A stretch of DNA of 64,000 nucleotides from Pseudolabrys sp. (lineage in GTDB: Bacteria > Pseudomonadota > Alphaproteobacteria > Rhizobiales > Xanthobacteraceae), in assembly GCA_026125895.1 (NCBI GenBank), contig JAHCKG010000022.1, positions 1 through 64,000 on the forward strand, written 5' to 3'. The notes beneath the pieces were generated by a model. That model had not been told where the DNA came from, did no database searches, and saw nothing but the letters and a program-made list of their open reading frames with translations. Both the position numbers and the translations under genes were made by a program. Of the stretch, positions 1 through 11,800 are shown piece after piece. Positions within the stretch are counted from its first letter, which is position 1, and every line of letters starts with the position of its first letter.

Positions 1-4666
<4,666 letters not shown>

Positions 4667-5143
4667 CCTGCCTCGCCGTTCGTTCGGCGCACCTCGCTCG
4701 TCCGCGACACCGAGTTCAAGCTGCATCGTCGCAGCCTTCAAGGGCCCGCAGGCAAAGCGTACCGAGTCTTTAGAAGGCGCGAGCCGCGGGTCCGGTCCTC
4801 GGACGCAGCGGCTGCTCCCGTCGGGCGCCTGCTGTGCCTGCCCGCTTTACCAGCCGGCACCGCAGCGGCCCCATTAGGACAGCATTGCTGTCCTAATGAA
4901 CCATGCCAAATTTTGCCCTGCCGCACAAGACCGGTCCACGCCGGAATCGCTCAAACTTGGCGTTTTGTTGCGGCGGCGGCTTCACGCCGAGCAAGAACAA
5001 GACCACGGCCGGGCGGTTTGGCGCAACGGCATTGCGTTGGCGGTAAAAGCGCAGTCGGATTAACCGTTTAATAGTGAAAACGGGAAACTGCGGCGCGTTT
5101 TCCGCGCTTGGATAAGGTGGCGCAACCCTTTTTGGAGGCGCCC
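4667..5143. other. Intergenic region between divergent gltB and doxX-like gene
   Basis: This is 477 bases between two divergently transcribed genes, so it should hold both promoters. The clearest element is the perfect palindrome at 4872-4898. I see no convincing coding region and no sigma-70 hexamer pair I would defend on either strand. Around 5060 there is a short A+T-rich stretch (TTAACCGTTTAA) whose spacing does not fit a CtrA box. Confidence 0.5.
4872..4898. promoter_or_regulatory. Perfect 27-nt palindrome, candidate operator for gltB
   Basis: The left arm CATTAGGACAGCA (4872-4884) and right arm TGCTGTCCTAATG (4886-4898) are exact reverse complements around a single central T. There is no T-run on either side, so it does not look like a terminator. 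It lies 206 nt upstream of the gltB start and 246 nt upstream of the divergent doxX-like start. It reads as a dimeric regulator site. I do not recognise the motif as that of a named regulator (it is not NtrC-, Irr- or RirA-like). Confidence 0.6.
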
Positions 5144-5881
5144 ATGTCCCTCGCCGAAGTCAGCCCCACCGCTCTCGCCAGCCGCGCCAGCGGCGCCGCC
5201 GCGATGGAGCGGCTCGCCGACCGGCTGATCTCCATGGCGCCGCAGCCCATGGAACTGCCGCAGACCTCGATCGCGCGCCAGTCGCCGGCGGTTGCCGCCG
5301 GGCTCGCGGCCAGCGCCGCCATTGCCCGCCGCGCCGACGAGCGCGCGCGCCGCTCGCGCCGGCCGATCCTCACGTCGGTCGTCGATAGTTTCGTCGCCGC
5401 CTGCGCCTTCATCCCGTATTCGGCGGTGGCGCTGGCGCTGCGGCTGATCATGGCCAAAGTCTTCTTTCTCGACGGCCAGACCAAGGTCGATGGCCTGTGG
5501 CTGCCGGTGCGCGTCGCCGAGCTGACCAAGAATTATGTCACCGGCTTTGACTTCGCCGTCACTTTGCCGACTGGCGTGCGGCCGGACGTCTTCAGCACCT
5601 TCGCCACGCAATATCCGCTGCTGCCGGTGCCGCCGACGATCGCTGCCTATGCCGTCAGCTTCGCCGAATTCATCCTGCCGGTCATGTTGGTCATCGGCCT
5701 CGGCACGCGCTTCGCCGCGCTCGGCCTGTTGGTAATCACCGCCATGATCCTCGGCTTCGTCGCGGTCGACCCGCTGGCGAGCGTGCAGTTCTACTGGGCG
5801 GCGCTGCTCGTCGTGCTGGTGACTCAAGGGCCCGGCGCGGTGTCGCTCGATCATCTTGTTCGCCGCTGGAAGGGCTACTAG
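5144..5881 (+). CDS. DoxX-family inner-membrane protein
   Basis: A protein of 245 residues in the DoxX family, whose members are small four-helix membrane proteins linked to thiol/redox homeostasis; the exact role is unknown. The first ~80 residues are a polar Ala/Arg-rich cytoplasmic extension. Hydrophobic segments follow around ALALRLIMAKVFFLDG, the PTIAAYAVSFAEFILPVMLV region, and two C-terminal helices ending in VLVTQGPGAVSLD. The DGQTK and PVMLVIGLGTRFAALGLL portions are typical of DoxX. The start is set at ATG 5144 because GGAGG lies 5 nt upstream (5134-5138); a TTG at 5108 is in frame but lacks such a site. It ends directly against the next gene. Confidence 0.85.
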   Translation: MSLAEVSPTALASRASGAAAMERLADRLISMAPQPMELPQTSIARQSPAVAAGLAASAAIARRADERARRSRRPILTSVVDSFVAACAFIPYSAVALALRLIMAKVFFLDGQTKVDGLWLPVRVAELTKNYVTGFDFAVTLPTGVRPDVFSTFATQYPLLPVPPTIAAYAVSFAEFILPVMLVIGLGTRFAALGLLVITAMILGFVAVDPLASVQFYWAALLVVLVTQGPGAVSLDHLVRRWKGY

Positions 5882-6466
5882 TTGCGCAAGCTGCTGACCC
5901 GCGCGTTGCTGATCGCGGCGCTGTCGAGCGCCAGCATGATGGCGTTCGCGGACGGCTTCGGCATTCCCTATTACGCGCGCGGCCCGCGCATCATTCACGT
6001 GCCGCAGCCCGGCGACGATCTGCGCGACAACCAGGCGAGCCTGGATAGCGTTGCGTCTGAGGAGGATGACGACGACGTCGTCAGCGCCGCTCCGCCGCCA
6101 CGGCGTGGGGCAAAGCCGATTGCAAAGCCGCAAAAGACGGCCGCGAGAACCGGCCCGAGCGCGCCGCCGCGGCGCAAGCCGTTCAGCTTGTCGCTGCCGG
6201 AGCCGCCGCCACCGCCGCCTGAACCGCTCGGACCGCGCCGCGCGCTCCTGAGCGCGCCGCCGCCGCCGACGCCGTCGATTCATGACGGACCGACACCTTT
6301 GCGGACGACGCCGCGTTTCTCTCAGCCCCCGCCGCCGCCAGTTTCTTCCGATGCCGTCACCGCGGCGATGCCCGCGCCGGAGAGCGCCGCCGCCCCGGAC
6401 ACCAGCGACGATCACCTGCCGCCGCCGGGCGACCCGAAGCTGGCGCCGCCGGAGCCAGCCCAATAA
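5882..6466 (+). CDS. Secreted proline-rich hypothetical protein
   Basis: A protein of 194 residues with no recognised domain. It starts with a Sec-type signal peptide (MRKLLTRALLIAALSSASMM, likely cleaved after AFA near residue 23). An acidic patch (EEDDDD) follows, then a long low-complexity tail of poly-Pro runs with basic and acidic residues, like a periplasmic linker or cell-wall spanning tail. The start is TTG immediately after the DoxX TAG stop, with GGAAGG about 7 nt upstream, so the two genes are probably translationally coupled. A strong terminator follows. The function cannot be told from the sequence. Confidence 0.7.
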   Translation: MRKLLTRALLIAALSSASMMAFADGFGIPYYARGPRIIHVPQPGDDLRDNQASLDSVASEEDDDDVVSAAPPPRRGAKPIAKPQKTAARTGPSAPPRRKPFSLSLPEPPPPPPEPLGPRRALLSAPPPPTPSIHDGPTPLRTTPRFSQPPPPPVSSDAVTAAMPAPESAAAPDTSDDHLPPPGDPKLAPPEPAQ

Positions 6467-6468
6467 AA

Positions 6469-6497
6469 AAAGCGCCCCGGGGCATCCGGGGCGCTTT
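6469..6497. terminator. Bidirectional rho-independent terminator
   Basis: A perfect 12-bp stem, AAAGCGCCCCGG (6469-6480) and CCGGGGCGCTTT (6486-6497), with a 5-nt loop. It has an A-run before it and T-rich sequence after it, so it can serve both the rightward Pro-rich gene and the leftward hsp20 gene. Confidence 0.9.
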
Positions 6498-6524
6498 CTC
6501 AGTCTGGAGGTCAGGCGTCGCGGG

Positions 6525-6980
6525 TTACGCGGCGACCTTGTTCTCGACCACCTGGGGCTTCGCCTGGGCGTTGCCGATCGGGATCTGCCGCGGCTTCTTG
6601 GCCTCGGGAATCTCGCGCACGAGATCGACGTGCAGCAAGCCGTTCTCGAGGGCGGCGTTCTTCACGGTTACATAATCGGCAAGCTGGAAGACGCGCTCGA
6701 AGGCGCGGGCCGCGATGCCCTGATAGAGCACCTCGCCGTTCGGCGCGGTCTGCGGCTGCTTGCTGCCCTTGATGGTCAGCGAGTTCTCTTTCGATTCGAT
6801 CGAAAGCTCGTTCTCGCCGAACCCGGCGACCGCGACGGTGATGCGGTAAGCGTTCTCGCCCGTGCGTTCGATGTTGTAGGGCGGATAGCCCGGTGCGGCT
6901 TCAAAGCCGTCGAGCATCGAAAACAGCCGGTCAAAACCGACGGTGGAACGGTAAAGGGGAGAGAGATCGAAAGTACGCAT
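6525..6980 (-). CDS. Small heat-shock protein, Hsp20/IbpA class
   Basis: A protein of 151 residues: an ATP-independent holdase chaperone that binds unfolding proteins in the cytoplasm. It has the class A rhizobial sHSP layout. The N-terminus MRTFDLSPLYRSTVGFDRLF is IbpA-like, the alpha-crystallin domain runs from about 35 to 125 (YNIERTGENAYRITVAVAGF through AALENGLLHVDLVREIPE), and a C-terminal IPI anchor motif (RQIPIG) supports oligomer assembly. AAAGGAGGA precedes ATG 6980. Control looks double: a sigma-32 promoter (7110-7137) and a 5' UTR with ROSE thermometer features that would hide this SD at low temperature. Confidence 0.95.
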   Translation of the reverse strand: MRTFDLSPLYRSTVGFDRLFSMLDGFEAAPGYPPYNIERTGENAYRITVAVAGFGENELSIESKENSLTIKGSKQPQTAPNGEVLYQGIAARAFERVFQLADYVTVKNAALENGLLHVDLVREIPEAKKPRQIPIGNAQAKPQVVENKVAA

Positions 6981-7103
6981 GGATAAGTCCTCCTTTGAGC
7001 GACTTGTTTCAGGCGGCTTGTGACCAAGCCGTCTGGTTTGGTCCTTCGGGGGATCCGCCGAGTGGCCGGATCATCCCGTGCGCAGCCATCAGTGGCCTGC
7101 GCT
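6981..7103 (-). promoter_or_regulatory. ROSE-like RNA thermometer in the hsp20 5' UTR
   Basis: The roughly 120-nt leader between the sigma-32 promoter and the hsp20 ATG can fold into consecutive hairpins. The one next to the start (6985-7005) pairs AAGUC-CUC with GAG-GACUU. It sequesters the SD GGAGG and leaves one bulged G inside a UCGCU element, which matches the conserved U(U/C)GCU anti-SD element of rhizobial ROSE thermometers. Just upstream is a perfect 7-bp hairpin CGGCTTG/CAAGCCG with a 4-nt loop (7014-7031), and further up a 6-bp GATCCG/CGGATC stem (7052-7072). Family knowledge: ROSE elements control sHSP genes in Bradyrhizobium and relatives. The fold was done by eye. Confidence 0.8.
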
Positions 7104-7109
7104 TTGTTG

Positions 7110-7137
7110 ATATGGGGGCACTTTCGCGAGCCGCAAG
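7110..7137 (-). promoter_or_regulatory. Sigma-32 (RpoH) promoter of hsp20
   Basis: Reading leftward, CTTGCG (7137-7132) is followed after 14 nt by CCCCATAT (7117-7110). This fits the heat-shock consensus CTTGAA-N13-17-CCCCATNT. The predicted transcript start near 7103 gives a leader of about 120 nt, the length expected for a ROSE-controlled mRNA. Confidence 0.82.
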
Positions 7138-7203
7138 AGGATCGGCGCCTTTACGTAAGTGTCTATGAAATATAATGTTTTATGTGACGGCAACGGGTCT
7201 AGT

Positions 7204-7268
7204 GCCCGGGTGGAGCGAAGCGCAATGCGGCCCTATTGCTCCCGGATTTCGCTGCGCTTCATCCGGGC
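7204..7268. repeat. Extragenic palindromic repeat (type A)
   Basis: An imperfect inverted repeat. The left arm begins GCCCGGGTGGAGCGAAGCG (7204 on). The right arm (7241-7268) reads in reverse complement GCCCGGATGAAGCGCAGCG, with about five mismatches over 27 nt and a ~10-nt loop. It resembles the short palindromic repeats scattered between genes in Bradyrhizobium-like genomes. It lies in the gap between the hsp20 promoter and the next gene. Confidence 0.7.
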
Positions 7269-7317
7269 TACGGTCTATAACGCCCTGTATTTCGTCCCGC
7301 CTCGACCTTGAGACCTC

Positions 7318-8265
7318 ATGAGATTCGTCTCCATTCCCGCCAATCCGGTGCCCGAGAACGGTCTCGCCGGCGTCGTCAAGACGCCGGACGGCGTCTCGCT
7401 GCGCTTCGGCCGCTGGGAGCCGCCGCCGGGCCGCAAAGGCACCGTTGTCATCCTGCAGGGCCGCGCCGAGTACATCGAAAAGTACTTCGAGACGGTGCGC
7501 GATCTGCGCGCCCGCGGCTTTGCCGTTGCGACGTTCGACTGGCGCGGGCAGGGGCTGTCGGATCGCGCTTTCGGCGACCGGCGCAAGGGCTACGTCCGCA
7601 ACTTCTCGCAATATGCGATGGACCTCGACACCATCATGGAGCAGGTTGTGCTGCCGGACTGCCCGCCGCCTTACTTCGTGCTCGGCCACTCAATGGGCGG
7701 CGCCATCGCCATCCGCGCCTGTCACGACGGTCGCCGCTGGTTCGATCGCGTTGTGTTGTCGGCGCCGATGCTGGCGCTGCCGCCACGGCGCTTCGACGGC
7801 ATGGCCGGGCCGATGGCGCGCGTCATGCGTCTCATCGGCCGCGGCTCGGCCTATGTGCCCGGTGCCGGCGAATACGAGCCGCCGGGTGCCGACAATTTCA
7901 TCGGCAATGTGCTGACCTCGGATCCGGTGCGCTTTGCCCGCAATGCTGCGATCCTGGTCGAAGAGCCGGATCTGGCGCTCGGCGCTCCGACGATCGCCTG
8001 GGCCGACTCGGCGCTGCGGCAGATGCGGCAGTTCCGCGAGCCGTCTTACCCGGCGCATATTCGTCAGCCGATGCTGCTGGTGGCGGCCGGTTACGATCAG
8101 GTGGTGTGGACGCCCGCGATTGAGGATTTCGGCATGTATCTGCTGGCCGGCCGACATCTCATCCTGCCGGGCGCGCGCCACGAAATCCTGCAAGAGCAGG
8201 ATCAATTCCGCGCCCAGTTCTGGGCCGCGTTCGATGCCTTCGTGCCGGGCACGCCGCGCTATTGA
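7318..8265 (+). CDS. Alpha/beta hydrolase, lysophospholipase/monoacylglycerol lipase-like
   Basis: A protein of 315 residues with the PldB/serine-aminopeptidase S33 layout. The nucleophile elbow GHSMGG places Ser at residue 115. An acid in VAAGYDQVVW and a His in LPGARHEILQE complete the likely triad. The early motif FDWRGQGLS is typical of monoacylglycerol lipase/lysophospholipase L2 proteins. No signal peptide is seen, so a cytoplasmic esterase acting on lipid esters is likely. The substrate cannot be told. It converges on and overlaps the DUF2147 gene by 7 nt. ATG 7318 is used. Confidence 0.88.
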   Translation: MRFVSIPANPVPENGLAGVVKTPDGVSLRFGRWEPPPGRKGTVVILQGRAEYIEKYFETVRDLRARGFAVATFDWRGQGLSDRAFGDRRKGYVRNFSQYAMDLDTIMEQVVLPDCPPPYFVLGHSMGGAIAIRACHDGRRWFDRVVLSAPMLALPPRRFDGMAGPMARVMRLIGRGSAYVPGAGEYEPPGADNFIGNVLTSDPVRFARNAAILVEEPDLALGAPTIAWADSALRQMRQFREPSYPAHIRQPMLLVAAGYDQVVWTPAIEDFGMYLLAGRHLILPGARHEILQEQDQFRAQFWAAFDAFVPGTPRY

Positions 8266-8693
8266 GAGGCGGTCGTCGGCGCGAGGCGCTGCCACGTCGT
8301 TGTGCGGCAGATCATGCCGGCGACCATGCATCCCTTCGTTGTCATCGCGTTGCCTTCGGCTGACAACGTGGTGGAGAAGGTTAGGTTGCGCTGCGGATCG
8401 TAAGCGTTGCCGCGCCAGCCGCCGCCATCGGGCTTGATGTTGAACTCGAGACGATCGCCGACCTTCTCGCCCTGCTTCTGCGGATCGCGGATCCAAAGAT
8501 TGGTGGCGCAGATCGCGCCGCCGCAGGGCGCGACGCGCACGCGCGCATTGCCGTCGTCGCGCAGCCAGGTGCCGAAGATCGCGTCGCTGGCTGCTGCAAC
8601 CGGAGTGGCGCCGGCGACTGTCAGCAAGGTCACGGCGATCAGCCGCGCCTGATGCGTGGAACTCGAGCGAGGCGTTTTTCTGTACGCGGCCAT
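8259..8693 (-). CDS. DUF2147-family secreted protein
   Basis: A protein of 144 residues. An N-terminal signal sequence (LIAVTLLTVAGATPVAAA) is followed by a DUF2147 domain starting at DAIFGTWLRDDGNARVRVAP. It has the typical GTW, the CGGAICATNLWIRDP segment and the closing cysteine pair in KGCMVAGMICRTTTWQRL. Family members are small beta-rich periplasmic proteins with no settled function. The last codons overlap the stop of the convergent hydrolase gene (8259-8265), so the two mRNAs have complementary 3' ends. Confidence 0.8.
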   Translation of the reverse strand: MAAYRKTPRSSSTHQARLIAVTLLTVAGATPVAAASDAIFGTWLRDDGNARVRVAPCGGAICATNLWIRDPQKQGEKVGDRLEFNIKPDGGGWRGNAYDPQRNLTFSTTLSAEGNAMTTKGCMVAGMICRTTTWQRLAPTTASQ

Positions 8694-8724
8694 GTGACCA
8701 ATACGGCCGGCCGCCGGTTTTGGA

Positions 8725-9507
8725 TCAGGACCGGTTCAGCAATTCGAGCGCCGCCTGGTGCACACGCTTGTCGCCGGCGACCACGACGCGGCCGCCGCCT
8801 TGGGCCGGCGCGCCTTCCCAGGTGGTGATGATGCCGCCGGCGCCGTGGATGATCGGGATCAGCGCCACGATGTCGTAAGGCTTGAGTTCGGTCTCGACGA
8901 TGAGATCGATCTGTCCCGCCGCCAGCATGCAGTAAGCGTAACAGTCACCGCCATAGCGTGACAGCTTCGCCTTGTTCTCGACGTTGCGGAAACGCGCTCG
9001 GTCCGCCTCGTTCATCAGCAGCGGGCTGGTGGTGAACAGCAGGGCGTCGCTCAGGGAGTCGCACGAGCGGACGCGCAGGTCGCGGTTGCCGGTCGGGCCG
9101 CGATACACCGCGGCGCCGTTGTCGCCTGAAAACCGTTCGCGCGTGAAGGGCTGGTGCATCATGCCGTAGACCGGCTCGCCGAAGCGCATCAAGCCGATCA
9201 GCGTGCCCCAGGCCACCATGCCGGAGATGAACGACTTGGTGCCGTCGATCGGATCCAGCACCCAGACATACTCGGCGTCGCTGCCCTCGGTTCCGTACTC
9301 CTCACCGAGGATGCCGTGCTCCGGGAAGGTCTTGCGGATGAGTTGGCGCATGGCCTCTTCGGCGGCGCGGTCGGCGGCGGTCACCGGGTCGAAGCCGCCG
9401 GCCTTTTTGTTCTCGACCGTCAGCGCCGAGCGGAAGAACGGCATGATGGTGTCGCCGGACACCGCAGCCAGCCGGTCAACGAACGAGGTGAAATCGATGG
9501 CCGTCAT
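8725..9507 (-). CDS. hisN: Histidinol-phosphatase, inositol monophosphatase family
   Basis: A protein of 260 residues: a Mg2+-dependent phosphatase of the IMPase fold. The alphaproteobacterial HisN branch dephosphorylates histidinol phosphate in histidine synthesis. Metal ligands are visible: GEEYG (Glu69/Glu70), DPIDGT (Asp85, Asp88) and Asp212 in KPYDIVAL. The sequence PYDIVALIPIIHGAGG and the short loops favour HisN over SuhB, but inositol-1-phosphatase activity cannot be excluded. An sRNA of the family once called suhB lies upstream on the other strand. Confidence 0.88.
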   Translation of the reverse strand: MTAIDFTSFVDRLAAVSGDTIMPFFRSALTVENKKAGGFDPVTAADRAAEEAMRQLIRKTFPEHGILGEEYGTEGSDAEYVWVLDPIDGTKSFISGMVAWGTLIGLMRFGEPVYGMMHQPFTRERFSGDNGAAVYRGPTGNRDLRVRSCDSLSDALLFTTSPLLMNEADRARFRNVENKAKLSRYGGDCYAYCMLAAGQIDLIVETELKPYDIVALIPIIHGAGGIITTWEGAPAQGGGRVVVAGDKRVHQAALELLNRS

Positions 9508-9761
9508 GGGCTCCTTCAGCCTTAAAGGTTATGGCGCGGTCGTCGCGCCGATAGCGCGTTTTTGTCGCTCAGAAGTCGCAGACCGCATCGTGACAGCGCC
9601 ATGACACCATCATTCACCAAAATGTCTTCAAGGCCCGGCGCTGCGTAATCTTGTTGCGGTGCAGTGTCGCTAGCTGCAACATTCGCGCATAGCCCAAAAA
9701 ATAATCTGCGAATTCGGCATCCAGTCATGCAGTTGGTGCATGGGAAAACGCTTTGCAGACC
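9508..9761. other. Intergenic region upstream of hisN
   Basis: This is the non-coding stretch between the hisN start and the promoter of the divergent sRNA. It must hold the hisN promoter. I see no convincing gene here: the short frame across 9522-9728 has no family features and no Shine-Dalgarno site. Confidence 0.4.
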
Positions 9762-9789
9762 TTGAATTTTGTGCGGTGCGGCGTATTTT
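9762..9789 (+). promoter_or_regulatory. Sigma-70-type promoter of the mmgR-like sRNA
   Basis: TTGAAT (9762-9767) and TATTTT (9784-9789) are separated by 16 nt. The expected start at about 9795 coincides with the 5' stem of the sRNA and gives a transcript of about 80 nt. Confidence 0.6.
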
Positions 9790-9791
9790 AT

Positions 9792-9874
9792 CGCAATGCG
9801 GTAGCGATACCGTTGCCCTCCTTGGGCGTTTCCTCCCTAGACTTGGGCCGCTTGCTTCGCGAGCGGCCCTTTTT
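9792..9874 (+). ncRNA. mmgR: mmgR/suhB-family small RNA
   Basis: A compact RNA of about 80 nt. It has a 5' stem-loop (9793-9816: GCAA-CGGTA paired with TACCGTTGC, 2-nt bulge, GCGA loop). A single-stranded middle with two C-rich anti-SD-like patches follows (CCTCCTTGGG and GTTTCCTCCCT, 9817-9839). It ends in a GGGCCGCTTGC/GCGAGCGGCCC terminator with T5. The TTTCCTCCCTAGACTTGGGCC core and the terminator match my memory of the alphaproteobacterial mmgR (alpha-r8, formerly suhB) family. In Sinorhizobium meliloti, MmgR is Hfq-dependent and affects polyhydroxybutyrate accumulation. The family call is from recall, not from a covariance search. Confidence 0.72.
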
Positions 9875-9875
9875 C
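9845..9875 (+). terminator. Rho-independent terminator of the sRNA
   Basis: GGGCCGCTTGC (9845-9855) pairs with GCGAGCGGCCC (9859-9869) with one mismatch around a TTC loop, followed by TTTTTCTTT. Confidence 0.85.
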
Positions 9876-9924
9876 TTTGCCCTGCGCGACCCGCCGGCAA
9901 GCGGCAACATTCCCGGGGCAGGCG

Positions 9925-10827
9925 CTATTCGGCTGCCGACCGATAGGGCTGAAGTTCTTCGAGGGGGATTTCGCCGAGTTGGCCCGCGAGAGCCTCCAGA
10001 TCCTCGGCCAAGCGGGCAAAGCCCGGGCTCTTCTGATAGCGGCGCTCGTCCATATAAAGCGCGCGGTTAATCTCGACCTGGATGACGTGAAGGCCGGCAG
10101 CCGGATTGCCGTAATGCTCGGTGATGAAGCCACCGGCATAGGGCTTGTTGCGGCTCACCGTGTAGCCCATGCCGCGCAAGGTCTGCTCGACCACCTCGCT
10201 GACGGCCCCGGTGCAGCTCGTGCCGTAGCGGTCGCCGATGACGAATTCCGGCCGGGGCCGCTCGTCGCGATGACCGGCGGTCGAGGGCATCGAGTGGCAG
10301 TCGATCAGCATGGCAGCGCCGAAATCGCGGTGCAGCCTGGAGAACAGACGGCGCAGGGCCCGGTGATAGGGCTTGTAGAGCACTTCGATGCGGGTCAGCG
10401 CGTCGTCCACCGGGATGCGCCGGCCGTAGATTTCCTGGGCATCGCCGACAACGCGGGCGATGGTGCCAAGCCCGCCGGCGACGCGCATCGAACGCGTATT
10501 GGCGAAGGAGGGCAGACGGCCTTCGAACATGCGCGGGTCGAGTTCGTAGGGTTCGCGGTTGACGTCGACGAAGCAGCGCGGGAAATGCGCGTGCATCAGC
10601 GGGTAGCCCTGTTTCACCACGCCGGCGAACAGCTCATCGACGAAGCTATCTTCCGATCGCCGCAACGTGCCGATGTCGAGCTGCGACATCTGCAGGAAAG
10701 CGTGCGGGTAGGTCGAGCCCGAATGTGGTGAGTTGAACAGCACCGGTCCGCGGACGGCCTCCGGCTCGACGATATCGAACGGCGGGTCGAGGTCCTGATG
10801 GTCGGCACCGGGGCGAAAATCACTCAT
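9925..10827 (-). CDS. N-formylglutamate amidohydrolase family protein
   Basis: A protein of 300 residues in the N-formylglutamate amidohydrolase family, Zn-dependent enzymes that release glutamate and formate at the end of one histidine-degradation route. Family features are LFNSPHSGSTYP, RRSEDSFVDELF, HFPRCFVDVNREPYELDP, LIDCHSMPS and a late GGFITEHYG. Histidines and acids in these motifs are likely metal ligands. No other hut genes are near, so a general deformylase role is equally possible. In many Hyphomicrobiales this gene sits beside cpdR and a tRNA-Val, as here. ATG 10827 is used. Confidence 0.88.
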   Translation of the reverse strand: MSDFRPGADHQDLDPPFDIVEPEAVRGPVLFNSPHSGSTYPHAFLQMSQLDIGTLRRSEDSFVDELFAGVVKQGYPLMHAHFPRCFVDVNREPYELDPRMFEGRLPSFANTRSMRVAGGLGTIARVVGDAQEIYGRRIPVDDALTRIEVLYKPYHRALRRLFSRLHRDFGAAMLIDCHSMPSTAGHRDERPRPEFVIGDRYGTSCTGAVSEVVEQTLRGMGYTVSRNKPYAGGFITEHYGNPAAGLHVIQVEINRALYMDERRYQKSPGFARLAEDLEALAGQLGEIPLEELQPYRSAAE

Positions 10828-11076
10828 GGGCGGTCGGCATTTCCAAACGAATTGGCTTTTGAGGGGGCTGCGGTCGGTTCGGCCGCCGAAGTCCCGGTTC
10901 GGGCGTGTTTTTGCCCTTATTTTGGGTCTTTGGACTGTTACGATCCATTGTCTATTGGCAGACCTATAAAGCCAAGCAAAGCTTTGGGTTCACCCGTTAT
11001 TTACCCGGGACAAGTCTTATGGGGTGTCTGGGGGTCGGCTCGCCTGAGCCGGCGCGTGCGAGGCAGTTAGAAGACA

Positions 11077-11436
11077 ATGTCGAAAATCTTGTTGGCCGAA
11101 GATGACACCGATATGCGGCGCTTTCTGGTCAAGGCGCTGCAGAACGCCGGCTTCGAGGTCACCTCCTACGACAACGGCCTGTCCGCCTACCAGCGGCTGC
11201 GCGAAGAGCCCTTCGAACTACTGCTGACCGATATCGTGATGCCGGAAATGGACGGTATCGAGCTCGCCCGGCGTGCCGCGGAACTCGATCCCGACATCAA
11301 GATCATGTTCATCACCGGCTTTGCCGCCGTGGCGCTGAATGGCGACTCCACGGCGCCCAAGCAGGCCAAGGTGCTGTCCAAGCCGGTGCACCTGCGCGAC
11401 CTCGTCAACGAGGTCCACAAGATGCTGGCGGCCTGA
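11077..11436 (+). CDS. cpdR: Single-domain response regulator CpdR
   Basis: A 119-residue receiver-only protein. In Caulobacter and rhizobia, unphosphorylated CpdR acts as an adaptor that recruits and primes ClpXP for cell-cycle protein turnover. It is phosphorylated through the CckA-ChpT relay. The sequence shows the acidic pocket AEDD (residues 7-10), the phospho-acceptor Asp52 in LLTDIVMPEMDG, a Thr in FITGF and the conserved Lys in LSKPVHLRDL. There is no output domain and the protein ends in -AA, as CpdR does. ATG 11077 is used; no strong SD precedes it. Confidence 0.92.
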   Translation: MSKILLAEDDTDMRRFLVKALQNAGFEVTSYDNGLSAYQRLREEPFELLLTDIVMPEMDGIELARRAAELDPDIKIMFITGFAAVALNGDSTAPKQAKVLSKPVHLRDLVNEVHKMLAA

Positions 11437-11528
11437 CCGGCCACTATTGTCTGGCTGCCGCCTGGTTTGGGGTCGCTTTTGTCCCCTTGCCACCCCGGGG
11501 CGGAGCCGATAAGACCACACCCTCTATA

Positions 11529-11603
11529 GGGCGCGTAGCTCAGCGGGAGAGCACTACCTTGACATGGTAGGGGTCACAGGTTCGATCCCTGTCGCGCCCA
11601 CCA
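11529..11603 (+). tRNA. trnV: tRNA-Val (anticodon GAC)
   Basis: 75 nt including an encoded CCA. The acceptor GGGCGCG (11529-11535) pairs with CGCGCCC (11593-11599), with discriminator A. The D-arm is GCTC-AGCGGGA-GAGC. The anticodon stem is CTACC/GGTAG with loop TTGACAT, so the anticodon is GAC. The T-arm is CACAG-GTTCGAT-CCCTGT-like. It reads GUC and GUU valine codons. I found no second copy of its 3' end downstream that would mark an island attachment site. Confidence 0.96.
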
Positions 11604-11759
11604 TCTTTCCGGGCCTTTTGCAATGTGACCCGAGCCCGGGTTAGGCCGTCCCTGTCATGGGACGAGGCCGGAACGCCGCCAGGAATTCCCTCACGCGTCG
11701 CTTAGCGGCCATTGGCAGAACGCCGGCCGACGGGCAGTCCTTCGGTAACTGAGCGGGAC

Positions 11760-11787
11760 GCGAGGGGACCGCGCGGCGTCCCCTCGC
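11760..11787. terminator. Perfect GC-rich hairpin downstream of the ABC/SDR operon
   Basis: GCGAGGGGAC (11760-11769) and GTCCCCTCGC (11778-11787) form a 10-bp stem with an 8-nt loop. It sits 14 nt past the stop of the leftward binding-protein gene. It lacks a T-run, so it may act as an mRNA 3' stabiliser or a weak terminator. Confidence 0.5.
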
Positions 11788-11800
11788 AATTTGCGCAAAG

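Noticed and set aside
5059-5072. CtrA binding site (TTAACCGTTTAA)
   Set aside because: The half-site spacing is 4 nt rather than the 7 nt of the TTAA-N7-TTAA consensus.
5060-6463. A 467-codon minus-strand frame across doxX and the Pro-rich gene
   Set aside because: The composition is Arg-rich low complexity, while the plus strand shows SD sites, membrane helices and a signal peptide.
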